Assembly (NCBI GenBank): GCA_045634445.1
Contig: JAZRAG010000132.1
Span: forward strand, 1-25,027
Length of the DNA: 25,027 nt
Reading direction: 5' to 3'
DNA from: Spyradenecus sp045634445
GTDB lineage: Bacteria; Verrucomicrobiota; Kiritimatiellia; RFP12; DVOR01
Shown: positions 10,492 to 19,296 of the stretch, one piece after another
Layout of the letters: the number at the start of each line of letters is the position of its first letter
Numbering within the stretch: the first letter of the stretch is position 1
Program-made: the position numbers and the translations under genes
The notes under the pieces: generated by a model
Database searches by the model: none
What the model was told of the DNA's origin: nothing
What the model saw: the letters and a program-made list of their open reading frames with translations, nothing else

Positions 10492-12630
10492 TTAATACGT
10501 GCCGAAGATTTGATAGAAACGTGTGCGTAAGTCGCCATTTACATTGACAGGTTCGTCTGGGCCGCCACGTAAGTCAATATAATCGGATAGGATTGCAAAT
10601 GCTTCACGCAGAACAGGGTCATTTTGAATCGTCGGACCATCCTTCTTATTACCACCCTGACGTTCCAATGCATCTTCCTGCAACTTTTCAATTGCGCGTT
10701 CTGCGCGCATCCGTACGCGACGATCATCCATCTTTAGGGGAACGACCTTTTCGTTATTGGCCTTACGCACATGCTCAACGAGTTGCAATGCGGCAGAAGC
10801 TTGTTTATCCTTTTGCAAACGCGTCTTGGAGGCGGCCATTAAACGTGGCAAATAGGGCGCGATATCAGAGGTGCGTGCATAATATGCGGGCTGCACCGTG
10901 CTGTAAGGAAGCGCACCAGGGAGTTGGTCTTCTCCAAGTTCAAGCGCGTCATAAATGGAAGGGATGACAATGTCGGGCTCAACACCACGAAGCTGGGTCG
11001 TCCCACCATTAATACGGTAGAAACATGCGGTAGTGATACGATTTGCGCCATAAGTGCTGGTTGGTTTGCTCAAAGGCTGCACCGTTTGTACTGTACCTTT
11101 ACCATGTGTTTTGGAGTCGCCAATAATAATTGCGCGGCCATAATCTTGCAACGCAGAAGCCACAATTTCGGAAGCCGATGCAGAGTTGCGATTGACAAGC
11201 ACAACAACTGGCTTGCGGAAGGCCACGACACCCATGCCGTTTAAGACCTCAACAGTACGTGCGTCACGAATCTGTACCACAGGGCCTGTGACAAACTGAG
11301 CGGTCATTGAGAGCGCTTCCATTAAAGAACCGCCGCCATTATTACGGAGGTCAATGACAAGACCATCCACATGCTCAGTATTAAACTTCTGGAGATAGAC
11401 GAGCAAGTCACGGGTCATGGAAGAGGCCTTCTCTCCCTTTTCTCCACTGACTGCACCTGCATAGAACGTCGGAATGCGCACATAGCCTAACTTGCGTTTC
11501 GTGCCATCTTCTAAGTCAATTTGCTCTACGCGACCTGTGACCGCCTGCTGTTCAAGGCGAATTTCATCGCGAATCAAGTCCACAATCTTCGTACGCGTGC
11601 CACTCTTATCAGAGACCGGAATCACTTTAAGCGTAACCTTTGTGCCCTTAGGACCACGAATCTTACGCACGGTCTGGCTTAAGGGCTTATGGCAAATATC
11701 CTCAATGGGATCATCACCTTGACCCACACCAATAATGCGGTCACCAACGCGAAGGCGGATTTCGCGCGTATCGTTTGCAGCGGGCGCACCAGGCATCAAT
11801 TCGGTAATGCGAATCATGCCATCGTCATAACGCAAAGTCGCGCCAATGCCACACAAAGTCAAATTCATGTCCATGCTGAATTCTTCAAAATTCATAGGAG
11901 ACATATAGTCCGTGTGCGGGTCATAAGCGGTCGCTGCAGCAGAAAGGATACGCTGCAATGCGCTTTCAGAATCCATTTCGCTAAAGACATCCTTTAAGGT
12001 GCGATAACGCTTGGCAATAATTTCCTTCACAGGAAGGGAGAGGTCTTCCTCCGCAGAATACTCTTCTTCGTTTTCTGCAACGTCTTCCTCTGGTGCATTT
12101 GCCTTCTCTTCAGCATCCAATTCCTTGGCTAAGGTCAATGCGAGATATTCATTTTTCAACATCGCATGCCAGAGCTTCAACTGTTCATCGCGATTTGCTG
12201 GGCGTTCAGCATCACGACGTTTCCACTGGAAGTACTCTTCCTTTGTGAAGTCAAAGGGTTCGTCTTTGCTCAATGTCTTTTCTGCATAGGCGCAACGTTC
12301 ATTAATGCGTTCACGAACCAAATCAACCAATTCGTAGCCAAACGTTAAATCACCCTTTGTGAGGAGATTGTCGATTTCAGTTTTGAGCGGCTCAAGCTGT
12401 TGAAGGTCTGCTTGCGTTAAGAGCGTGCGGTCATAGTCTAAGGAATTGACGAGATTGGTCCACGTCACAGCAGAAAGGCGGTCATTAAACTGTTCGCCAG
12501 AGAGATGTGTCGCGTTAATCTGACGAATCATGCGACGCGAAATTTCGGTATATTCCTTTTGTGGAGCCAACTCTGCCGCAAAGAGAGTTGCGGTGAAGAT
12601 TAACGCAGGAAAGATAAAAATACGTTTCAT
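10492..12630 (-). CDS. prc: tail-specific periplasmic protease (S41 family, Prc/Tsp)
   Basis: A processing protease that degrades proteins from exposed C-termini in the periplasm. I place the start at 12630 because the resulting 712-residue protein begins with a signal peptide (MKRIFIFPALIFTATLFA); an in-frame ATG at 12684 would add 18 residues that spoil it. The order is an N-terminal Tsp domain (about 25-240), a PDZ domain (about 250-340), and an S41 core with GLVIDLRNNGGGSL at 423-436. The catalytic Ser485 lies in SASASE and the Lys511 in THGKG, the same spacing as E. coli Prc plus one residue. A charged C-terminal domain follows. A Glu-rich stretch at 173-197 is an insertion in the N-terminal domain. 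It ends 11 bp before dxs. Confidence 0.94.
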   Translation of the reverse strand: MKRIFIFPALIFTATLFAAELAPQKEYTEISRRMIRQINATHLSGEQFNDRLSAVTWTNLVNSLDYDRTLLTQADLQQLEPLKTEIDNLLTKGDLTFGYELVDLVRERINERCAYAEKTLSKDEPFDFTKEEYFQWKRRDAERPANRDEQLKLWHAMLKNEYLALTLAKELDAEEKANAPEEDVAENEEEYSAEEDLSLPVKEIIAKRYRTLKDVFSEMDSESALQRILSAAATAYDPHTDYMSPMNFEEFSMDMNLTLCGIGATLRYDDGMIRITELMPGAPAANDTREIRLRVGDRIIGVGQGDDPIEDICHKPLSQTVRKIRGPKGTKVTLKVIPVSDKSGTRTKIVDLIRDEIRLEQQAVTGRVEQIDLEDGTKRKLGYVRIPTFYAGAVSGEKGEKASSMTRDLLVYLQKFNTEHVDGLVIDLRNNGGGSLMEALSMTAQFVTGPVVQIRDARTVEVLNGMGVVAFRKPVVVLVNRNSASASEIVASALQDYGRAIIIGDSKTHGKGTVQTVQPLSKPTSTYGANRITTACFYRINGGTTQLRGVEPDIVIPSIYDALELGEDQLPGALPYSTVQPAYYARTSDIAPYLPRLMAASKTRLQKDKQASAALQLVEHVRKANNEKVVPLKMDDRRVRMRAERAIEKLQEDALERQGGNKKDGPTIQNDPVLREAFAILSDYIDLRGGPDEPVNVNGDLRTRFYQIFGTY

Positions 12631-12661
12631 AGGGGGAGATATTAGGGTTTTAAAGAAAATG

Positions 12662-13375
12662 TTAGATTTCTTGAGTGATATCAAGCGCTTCTAAGTGCGA
12701 AACGCAAGCTGCGATTTCTGTAGCATCTAAAACGATATTGCCAGAAGTGAGTTCTTCAATCAAGTTTAAGTGTGAACAGATGCGAATCTCGTCTAATTGC
12801 TGAGAACCCGCACGGAACTGTTGCCCTGCAAAACAAAGCACGCCACGCGCAGCGACGGGCAGATTGCCGAGATGCTCAGTCGCAGTTGCTACAAGAGTGC
12901 GCACTTGCAAGAAAGGCGAACGCATTAAGGGGCGGCCGTTTGCAAGGAGTTGCCCTTCTTCAAGCGTTAATTCGCCACTCCAGTGCTTGGTTTCAATGAT
13001 AAATACACCTTGCGGCCCCACGGCGATGTGGTCAACATCCTGACCGTTTGGCAGAATGATGCCATTGAAGACGGTCCAGGTCGCAGGGAGACGCGCCAAT
13101 TCACCTGCAACCATTTCTTCGCCACGCGCACCTTTAAAGTAACCATAGACCAAAGAACGCTGACGTTTTTGGAAGAGATAAAAGGCGAAGAAAGAGGCGC
13201 AGAAGAGAATGACGCCCACCCACCATGGCAAGATATCCAGATTGCCAAGTAAGATGCCGGCGGCAAAACCAAAGAGCATTCCAAAGAGAAGAATGGGGAT
13301 AATGACACGGCGAAGCCCACGGGTGCGAGCTGCATCGCCAGGATTACCACGCATAGTAGCACGTGTATCAGTCAT
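12662..13375 (-). CDS. NERD-domain membrane protein (putative nuclease)
   Basis: The 237-residue protein has two membrane helices (about 24-44 and 50-68), followed by a cytoplasmic NERD (nuclease-related) domain from about 80 to 190. The PD-(D/E)xK-like core is visible: GARGEE at 82-87, D113-V-D115-H-I-A-V and E128-T-K130-H-W. All the acidic and lysine positions expected for a nuclease are kept, but the substrate of this family is not established. The ATG at 13375 is preferred, 13 bp after the lptF/G stop; an upstream in-frame start at 13456 would sit inside that gene. It lies between lptF/G and prc and is cotranscribed with them. Confidence 0.85.
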   Translation of the reverse strand: MTDTRATMRGNPGDAARTRGLRRVIIPILLFGMLFGFAAGILLGNLDILPWWVGVILFCASFFAFYLFQKRQRSLVYGYFKGARGEEMVAGELARLPATWTVFNGIILPNGQDVDHIAVGPQGVFIIETKHWSGELTLEEGQLLANGRPLMRSPFLQVRTLVATATEHLGNLPVAARGVLCFAGQQFRAGSQQLDEIRICSHLNLIEELTSGNIVLDATEIAACVSHLEALDITQEI

Positions 13376-13388
13376 AGAAGTGTATTCC

Positions 13389-14501
13389 TTAACGTAATTT
13401 GCGGAAGAGGTGAATTGCAGCCACACCGAAGACAATGGAGGGGAGGGAGACAGCAATCGCAGGCTTAATCCAGCCTTGGTTGGTTAACAACATTGCGAGT
13501 GCGGTAATCGCGTAGTACAAAAGGAAGAGGCCTAATGCCAAGAGAATACCACGGAAGACCGATTGACGCCCCGAGGCAATCCCTGCAGGAATTGCAAAGA
13601 GGGTCACCAAAATGATAGAGAAGGGGGCCGCATAATGGTTGTAAGTCGCATAGGAGTCTTCGTGCTTTTGGCGACGGGTTAACCCTGTGCGATCGCGTTC
13701 TTTACGGCTAATGCGACGGTCGGCCGCAGAGGAGAATTCGGCATCTGAGTTCTGCACCACGATTTGACGCGGAATGAGATCCATGACGTACACCTGCTTC
13801 ACCGTGGAGAAGGCGGGTTGCCCCTCGGGAGGCGTAATCACTTCATCCAATTCGTTGTAATAGGTTGCCTTTACGCCACCCTGCAGCCACCATTCTTCGT
13901 CTAACCAACGCGCCTCTGGTGCTTCGTACACCACGCGACGTGAGCCATCATCACGAAAGAGCGTTACGCGCACATCATTCAAACGTTCAGGTGTGTCTGG
14001 GTGGAAGGAGCCAATCACCAAGTGGAAGCGTTCTTCGGGGTCAAAGTAGGCGCGCCCTATCATCGGTTCACGTCCTGTCACGCGGAAGTCGGAATTCTTA
14101 ATCGTCATTGCGCGCGCCGCTGCTTCGGGCTTGATGTACTCGGTATTAATGAAGGAGAGCGTTGCTGCCATCAATGCGGTAAGGAGGATTGGCGCTGTAA
14201 TCGTCGACATTCCAATGCCACCTGCACGCATTGCAATCAGTTCGCTATGACGGCAGAATTGCCACATTGTATAGAGCGTAGAGAGCAAGAAGACTGCGGG
14301 GAGCAACCATTCGAGGTACATAGAGAGCGTACCAAAGATAAAGTCGCAGGCGACCACAAAGGTGACGGCAGACTTTGGGTCAAAGCACGCGCTGATGAGG
14401 TCAAAGCTCATGAAGAGCAGGGTCAGTGCGCAGAGCCCCAAAAGACACATTGTCGCGGGTAGTGCGAAACTACGGAAGACATAACGGAATAGAATACTCA
14501 T
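13389..14501 (-). CDS. LptF/LptG-family lipopolysaccharide export permease
   Basis: A 370-residue YjgP/YjgQ-type inner-membrane permease. In the LPS transport complex, LptF and LptG pair with the LptB ATPase to extract lipopolysaccharide and feed it to LptC. Two N-terminal helices (about 10-35 and 52-75) are followed by the family signature SELIAMRAGGI at 86-96, another helix, a periplasmic beta-jellyroll region of about 150 residues, and three C-terminal helices. I cannot tell LptF from LptG, and only one copy is in the window. The start at 14501 overlaps the previous stop (ATGA); a longer in-frame start at 14543 lies within the upstream gene. Confidence 0.9.
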   Translation of the reverse strand: MSILFRYVFRSFALPATMCLLGLCALTLLFMSFDLISACFDPKSAVTFVVACDFIFGTLSMYLEWLLPAVFLLSTLYTMWQFCRHSELIAMRAGGIGMSTITAPILLTALMAATLSFINTEYIKPEAAARAMTIKNSDFRVTGREPMIGRAYFDPEERFHLVIGSFHPDTPERLNDVRVTLFRDDGSRRVVYEAPEARWLDEEWWLQGGVKATYYNELDEVITPPEGQPAFSTVKQVYVMDLIPRQIVVQNSDAEFSSAADRRISRKERDRTGLTRRQKHEDSYATYNHYAAPFSIILVTLFAIPAGIASGRQSVFRGILLALGLFLLYYAITALAMLLTNQGWIKPAIAVSLPSIVFGVAAIHLFRKLR

Positions 14502-15049
14502 TGTCCTACTACCTTTCCAAATGAACACAGTGCAATGACACAAAGCATACTCGCCAAGATGAGGCTAATCGCAACCAAAAGGCGCACATGCTTATTCTCT
14601 GAGAGATATTCGCAAACAACGCGAACGGTCCACGGATGAAAGACTGCAATCATCCCCAACGTTAAACTGATGTATCCAATCGTGATGGGGATCAAACGTA
14701 AAGCGCTCACGTAGTCGCGCGTGGCTAAAATCACTGGCATTGGCCACAACATCAAAATGCCGCCTAATGCGCGCGCACAGAGGAGATTCTCAAGGAAGAT
14801 ACAAATGAGTGGCGTTAAGATGAGCCCACCAATCAGGATCTTCGTCGGCGAAAGAAAGGCCAGGAAATCAATCGGATGCACGGTTAATGCCCAGCATGCC
14901 CCTGCCATTGCAATGCAGGTCAATACGATGCCACCTAAACGATGACGTGGGAATTGCGCCACTGCTTTTTGGGACGTGGGGAGGAGAAGGGCAATACCTG
15001 TCAAAAGTAATGCGCCTGCTAAGCAAAGCACTTTGAATTCAGCAGACAT
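14498..15049 (-). CDS. six-helix inner-membrane protein, unknown
   Basis: A 183-residue, strongly hydrophobic protein that I do not recognise. Likely membrane segments are at 5-23, 38-56, 70-86, 92-109, 118-137 and 157-176. Loops are short and there is no obvious motif. The start at 15049 leaves a single base after the AI-2E permease stop; an upstream in-frame ATG at 15148 lies inside that gene and adds a charged, non-membrane segment. Its stop overlaps the lptF/G start (ATGA), so it is probably made together with the LPS permease. Confidence 0.75.
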   Translation of the reverse strand: MSAEFKVLCLAGALLLTGIALLLPTSQKAVAQFPRHRLGGIVLTCIAMAGACWALTVHPIDFLAFLSPTKILIGGLILTPLICIFLENLLCARALGGILMLWPMPVILATRDYVSALRLIPITIGYISLTLGMIAVFHPWTVRVVCEYLSENKHVRLLVAISLILASMLCVIALCSFGKVVGQ

Positions 15050-15050
15050 G

Positions 15051-16223
15051 TTACTTGTCCTTTCGCTTCGAAGGCGTTTCCGCTTCTTCGGGCATGTGCA
15101 TAAATCGTTCAGACGAGTCGCGCCATTCATCCCAAGAGGCCTTAACAAATGCTGTTAAGGGAATGGCTAAGAGCAAACCAAGGAAGCCACCAAGTTGCGT
15201 CCAGAATAAGAGTGCGAAGACAATCTGCCAAGCCGAGAGCTTCATGCGGTTACCTTGGATGTAGGGCTGCATCACATAACCATCAAAGGTCTGAATGGTG
15301 CAGAAGACGCCAAAGATGCAGCAGGTATAAGCAAGTCCAGCGTGGAAGAAGGCCACCGGTAAGGCCACACACAACCCAATCGTCACGCCAAGATAGGGGA
15401 TGAGGTTGAGCAAGCCTAAGACAAACCCAATGATGAAACCATTCGGCAATCCAAAGAGTTGGAAGGTCGTACCATAGAGGGCGCCCTGAATGGTGACGTC
15501 AATGATCTGCCCACGGAAGTAGGAGACCATGATATCATTGAAATTCTTGAAGTAACGCGCCATTGCTACGCGCCCACCTTCGCTAATGAAGGGAATGCGA
15601 CGCGCGAAGTCCTCTCCAGTGAGCGGTTCCTTCATCACAAAGATGATCCAATAGAAGAAGGTGAGCAACCACAATAAGGCGGCCGAACCTGCCGAGAACA
15701 CGGCGCCACCCATGTGCACGCCCTTGCCAGCGACTTCCATTAATTTCGACCACGAGAGTGCGCCATCTTTCCCTAAAACGTCCGAAAGATTCGGAAGGAT
15801 GTTGCTAATCACATCCGCAGCATCCGGGAAAGCATTCACCAATGCATTACGCGTGCCTTCCACAATGCGGGGAAGTGCGTGTGCGAGGTTGCTCCCTTGC
15901 TCAATAATAAAGGCGCCAAAGAACCAACAGAGCAACAAGAGCGGAATTGCAAATGAGAGTGAGAAGGCCAATACCGCGAGTGCATCTCGTCCACCAAACC
16001 AACGGCGCAAGCGGGCGTACCACGGGCGCGTGAGGAGGCTTAAGAAGAAGGCCACAATCACAGGTCCCACAATATTCAGAAAGTAGGTCAGCCCCTGTAA
16101 GAGTCCCATCAAACAGAGTAATGCGCCCACGACAAGCGTCGTGCCGCAGAGCAGGGTAAGGGAGGACGTAATAATTCTGTTTTGAGCAGAAGAAAATGTG
16201 AGCGAATGTTTCGTGTTTTCCAT
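15051..16223 (-). CDS. AI-2E family transporter
   Basis: A 390-residue permease of the AI-2E (PF01594-type) family. Paired hydrophobic helices near residues 22-62 and 80-108, and a cluster of helices from about 195 to 365, match the usual eight-helix layout. The segment GFIIGFVLGLLNLIPYLGV is the characteristic L-N-x-I-P-Y-x-G motif. The C-terminus is a short charged tail rich in Lys and Glu. Members transport diverse small molecules or ions, and the substrate here is unknown. It starts 5 bp after the LolA-like gene stop. Confidence 0.9.
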   Translation of the reverse strand: MENTKHSLTFSSAQNRIITSSLTLLCGTTLVVGALLCLMGLLQGLTYFLNIVGPVIVAFFLSLLTRPWYARLRRWFGGRDALAVLAFSLSFAIPLLLLCWFFGAFIIEQGSNLAHALPRIVEGTRNALVNAFPDAADVISNILPNLSDVLGKDGALSWSKLMEVAGKGVHMGGAVFSAGSAALLWLLTFFYWIIFVMKEPLTGEDFARRIPFISEGGRVAMARYFKNFNDIMVSYFRGQIIDVTIQGALYGTTFQLFGLPNGFIIGFVLGLLNLIPYLGVTIGLCVALPVAFFHAGLAYTCCIFGVFCTIQTFDGYVMQPYIQGNRMKLSAWQIVFALLFWTQLGGFLGLLLAIPLTAFVKASWDEWRDSSERFMHMPEEAETPSKRKDK

Positions 16224-16228
16224 GGCGG

Positions 16229-16999
16229 TTAATCCTTAATGGAGAATGAAGCAGAGGAAATGGAGGTGATGATGAGCTTGGTTACGCGCTTCATCCCATC
16301 GCGTTGAATGCGAAATTCGCGCGGAACCCAACGTCCCTCTTCGCGACCAATGCGTTGCACCCACATTCTGCGCACCGCGTTCCCCGTGAGGTCGGTTTGC
16401 TCTGTTTGCACGACAAACCCCGTGGAGATGTCAATCCAGAGCAACATCGAATGTACCCCTTTGACCTCTTTAGGCGGGAAAACTTCTAAGACGACGCAGT
16501 TGCGTCCGCCTTGACGGGCCTTGAGATTGCGCGCGCTGAGATCTTCCTCCGAGAGCTGATGCACATCGGTCCACCACAAATAGTTGAAGGTCAAGTCCAC
16601 CCAAGTCAAGTCCGTGTCTGCTACGGGGGTGTTTAAACGCACATTTTCAATCGTCGTCCCATCCGAACTCGTCAATGCGAGCGTCGTCGTACCTGCGCGA
16701 CGGACTAACTTCGCCTGTTGGATAGGGTCTGCACCTGTTTCGGTGTAAATCTTGCAAGAGGCTTCAGGATTTCCCTCAATCCAATTGAGATTGAGCGCGT
16801 AAGGACGCACTACTTCGTTTTGACCACGTGCTTCGGCTGTTTCCAAACGCCCAGCGACATCGATGTTCTCTTGCGGAAACATACTACGCGCTTGTACCAA
16901 CATCATATTAGGCGTCAAACCTTCAATGGCGCTCTCAGCACCGAGCGGCCCCGCGCTCAACAAGAAAAGGGAAAGAAAAAGTATACTTAGGCGTTTCAT
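16229..16999 (-). CDS. LolA-like outer-membrane lipoprotein-sorting family protein
   Basis: A 256-residue exported protein. It has a signal peptide (MKRLSILFLSLFLLSAGPLG, likely cut after AES or GA) and a beta-rich body of the LolA/LolB-like fold seen in TP0789-type proteins (LolA_like). The family hallmark D-L-T-W-x-D-L-x-F-N-Y-L-W-W is at 130-143. It probably binds a lipid or lipoprotein acyl chain in the periplasm, in keeping with the LPS permease downstream. Its ATG overlaps the mcsB stop (ATGA). The exact cargo cannot be read from the sequence. Confidence 0.8.
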   Translation of the reverse strand: MKRLSILFLSLFLLSAGPLGAESAIEGLTPNMMLVQARSMFPQENIDVAGRLETAEARGQNEVVRPYALNLNWIEGNPEASCKIYTETGADPIQQAKLVRRAGTTTLALTSSDGTTIENVRLNTPVADTDLTWVDLTFNYLWWTDVHQLSEEDLSARNLKARQGGRNCVVLEVFPPKEVKGVHSMLLWIDISTGFVVQTEQTDLTGNAVRRMWVQRIGREEGRWVPREFRIQRDGMKRVTKLIITSISSASFSIKD

Positions 17000-18102
17000 A
17001 GATGGTTGACCCTATTGAGAAAGGCTTTCGTAAACGTGGATTCAGCAATTTTGCGCAACCACAATGCGCGCAGAATATCGTAGTTGAGCAGATATTCATT
17101 GCGGAAGATGGAGGGCAGCTTGGTTAAATCGTAAGGTTGGTCGCTTGTAAGTAAACTCTGCGGACAGAGATCATCACGCACCAAGTCAAAGCAATTTGAA
17201 AATGCGTATTCGGCACCCTTAATCGGCGTAAGTGCGCCGCAGCTACACCCCAGCCAATAAGAGGAGAGCAGATTTAAGGCTTCGCGCTCGGGAATGATAT
17301 TTGCGTGCTGACAGAGTAGGAGCGTGCGATTGAGTTCATCGTAAAGATTGGCCACGCGGTCGTAAGCCATTCGCATGCGCGCACGTAATTCCTGATGCGC
17401 GACGCGCTTCAAGAAGGTCTTGTAATCGCGTACAATCGCTGACACGGGGAGATTGAGAGAGAAGCGATTGTAGAGAATGAAGAGATCCCCAGGTGGCGGC
17501 TCTTCATCAGGCATATACTCTGTGAGGACACCCTTTACCTCTGCTGCGCGCACCAACTGCGGCAGATAATTCATCGCCGTTAAGCCAGGCAAATGGACCC
17601 AACTGCGAATGCGCAGCCCCGTACCCGTTAAGGTAGGGAGTGAGGTTAAGTAACCAAATTGTTCGTCGTAGGCAAAGTCAAGCACAGATGCGAATTGGTC
17701 AACGAAGTCCTCTAAGAAGGTGACGCGTTCAACCAAGTCAAGCGCGATGCCTGTCATTGAGAAAGTAAAGTGGTTACCCGCCATCAATTCACACCACACC
17801 GAAACCGCTTCACCATTAAAGGTTGGAGTGAAACGCAGGAGATGGTAAGCTTCGTGACGATCTTCGGTTGGCGCAAGTCCATAACGAATGGCCGCAATCG
17901 GAAACATTGCCTCATCACGCGTCAAATCTTCATACGGATGAACTTTGGCAAGTTGCTTCAACCACAACTCCACTGGCACGGCGTTCTTACGCGTGTTCTG
18001 CGTGGGGAAGGGATAACGCGTGACATTACGCACCAACGAAATCTGCGTTTTAAGGCAGATCATCTGTAATTCATCATGCTCATCCGCAGGATTAGTCTTC
18101 AT
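16996..18102 (-). CDS. mcsB: McsB-like ATP:guanido phosphotransferase, probably catalytically dead
   Basis: A 368-residue homologue of the protein-arginine kinase McsB. The start at 18102 is set by AGGAGG six bases upstream, inside the end of mcsA (11-bp overlap); an in-frame ATG at 18126 lacks this. Family features kept: RN-x4-YPFP (25-33), DEQFGYLTS (146-154), GTGLR (160-164) and D-I-L-R-A (342-346), like the phosphoarginine-site RDxxRA. Key residues are lost: the catalytic Cys of T-S-C-P-T is L155; SSRIRLARN, whose arginines hold ATP, reads KTQISLVRN (18-26); the NEEDH motif with the catalytic Glu is not recognisable (near 105-112). I infer a pseudokinase or adaptor that works with McsA. 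Confidence 0.85.
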   Translation of the reverse strand: MKTNPADEHDELQMICLKTQISLVRNVTRYPFPTQNTRKNAVPVELWLKQLAKVHPYEDLTRDEAMFPIAAIRYGLAPTEDRHEAYHLLRFTPTFNGEAVSVWCELMAGNHFTFSMTGIALDLVERVTFLEDFVDQFASVLDFAYDEQFGYLTSLPTLTGTGLRIRSWVHLPGLTAMNYLPQLVRAAEVKGVLTEYMPDEEPPPGDLFILYNRFSLNLPVSAIVRDYKTFLKRVAHQELRARMRMAYDRVANLYDELNRTLLLCQHANIIPEREALNLLSSYWLGCSCGALTPIKGAEYAFSNCFDLVRDDLCPQSLLTSDQPYDLTKLPSIFRNEYLLNYDILRALWLRKIAESTFTKAFLNRVNHL

Positions 18103-18718
18103 GACCATCCTCCTGAGGGGGATCAACGCGCGGGGGCTGTTGACGAAGTGTCTTAATCTCTTGTGTCAAACGCTTGGCCTCGTCAAATTGGTTGTCTGCG
18201 ATAGCTTGCCTAAGTTGACGCATTAATTCTTTTTCGCGAAACTTGTGTGCGATCCATGCTGGCGGCGGCCCCTTAAATTCGGTGCACCCTTGCAAATCGG
18301 CAAAGAGAATCTTGAGTTCCTCACGAAAGACGTTATAACACTCTGCGCACCCCAAATGGAGCGAGAAGGTAATCTCATCTGCTGCCATGCCGCACTTTGG
18401 GCACGTCTTCGGTGCCACGAGTTCATCAGGGAAAGATTCGGGACGTTCGGGGTCTTTGCCAAAAAAATCCTCCAACTGCGGCATTAACTTATCCGTCAAA
18501 GCTGCAGGAAGCGGGGGCGGCATTGGAAAATCACCTTCCCCAGGAGGAGGGAAAGGCGTTGCATCCATTGCTGCCACCTGGATGCCATGCTGCTGCTCAA
18601 AGGCGCGCTCGCGCGTGGCACAAGCAGTACATACATAAAGTTCCTCCTGTTTGCCCGTATCGGACAAACGGAGCAACACCGTTTCGGCATCATTTTTATG
18701 GCAGAGTTCACATTTCAT
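18092..18718 (-). CDS. mcsA: McsA-like zinc-finger/UVR-domain protein
   Basis: A 208-residue protein with two four-cysteine zinc sites: C3-x2-C6 with C30-x2-C33, and C106-x2-C109 with C124-x2-C127. A proline-rich linker (about 55-75) lies between them, and a C-terminal UVR helix pair follows (about 161-195, with E-L-M-R-Q-L-R-Q-A-I and F-D-E-A-K-R-L). In Bacillus, McsA activates the arginine kinase McsB and links it to ClpC-dependent proteolysis. Here it precedes and overlaps mcsB, whose ribosome binding site lies within its last codons. No ctsR or clpC is nearby, unlike in Firmicutes. Confidence 0.88.
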   Translation of the reverse strand: MKCELCHKNDAETVLLRLSDTGKQEELYVCTACATRERAFEQQHGIQVAAMDATPFPPPGEGDFPMPPPLPAALTDKLMPQLEDFFGKDPERPESFPDELVAPKTCPKCGMAADEITFSLHLGCAECYNVFREELKILFADLQGCTEFKGPPPAWIAHKFREKELMRQLRQAIADNQFDEAKRLTQEIKTLRQQPPRVDPPQEDGHED

Positions 18719-18736
18719 AGTCGCGCTACTTCTACA

Positions 18737-19273
18737 TTAAGCATTCGCGCAGAACGCATTAATTTGCGCAAAAAGATCTTCAGGTTCAGGTAAACGCCCC
18801 GTCCCCGTTACACCACAAGCCAATTCCCCTTCACAAGGGAAGAGCAACTTCGCACCACGTGCGAGCAATGTCTTTGCGTTTTCCTGCGTGGCGGAGTGTT
18901 GCCACATATGCGTATTCATTGCCGGCGCGAGCAACATCGGCTTCGTGCAGGCCAGTGCAGTCTGCGTCAAAAGGTTATCCGCTAAACCATGGGCGAGCTT
19001 CGCCATCGTATTGGCAGAGAGAGGCGCCACCACAAAGACGTCGCACCAATCGGCCAATTCGATATGACGCGGATGCCAATCCGTGGCCTCAGCAAAGGCA
19101 GAACGTTCCACCGCATTTTGCGAAAGTGTGCGCCAAGTAATTTCGCCCACGAAGTCCAGCGCACGGTCAGTCGCCACAACGCGCACCTCCCAGCCAGCCC
19201 CCTTCATTAAACGAACGAGTGAACACACCTTGTAACACGCAATTGCGCCCGTAATGCCAAGTAATACCTTCAC
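18737..19273 (-). CDS. coaC: stand-alone phosphopantothenoylcysteine decarboxylase (CoaC flavoprotein)
   Basis: This FMN enzyme decarboxylates 4'-phosphopantothenoylcysteine in coenzyme A synthesis. The start is GTG at 19273, preceded by AAGGAGG with a 6-base spacer, the best ribosome binding site in the operon. The 178 residues cover only the CoaC half. Catalytic features are the N-terminal GITGAIACYK, H70 (R-H-I-E-L), APLSANTMAK, PAMN with N120 followed by HMW, and C153 in the substrate-recognition flap near GTGR. Most bacteria fuse CoaC to the CoaB ligase. Here the protein ends right after the CoaC domain and mcsA follows 18 bp later, so CoaB must be encoded elsewhere. Confidence 0.92.
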   Translation of the reverse strand: MKVLLGITGAIACYKVCSLVRLMKGAGWEVRVVATDRALDFVGEITWRTLSQNAVERSAFAEATDWHPRHIELADWCDVFVVAPLSANTMAKLAHGLADNLLTQTALACTKPMLLAPAMNTHMWQHSATQENAKTLLARGAKLLFPCEGELACGVTGTGRLPEPEDLFAQINAFCANA

Positions 19274-19296
19274 GGTGGCCTCCTTTTGATGCGCGC

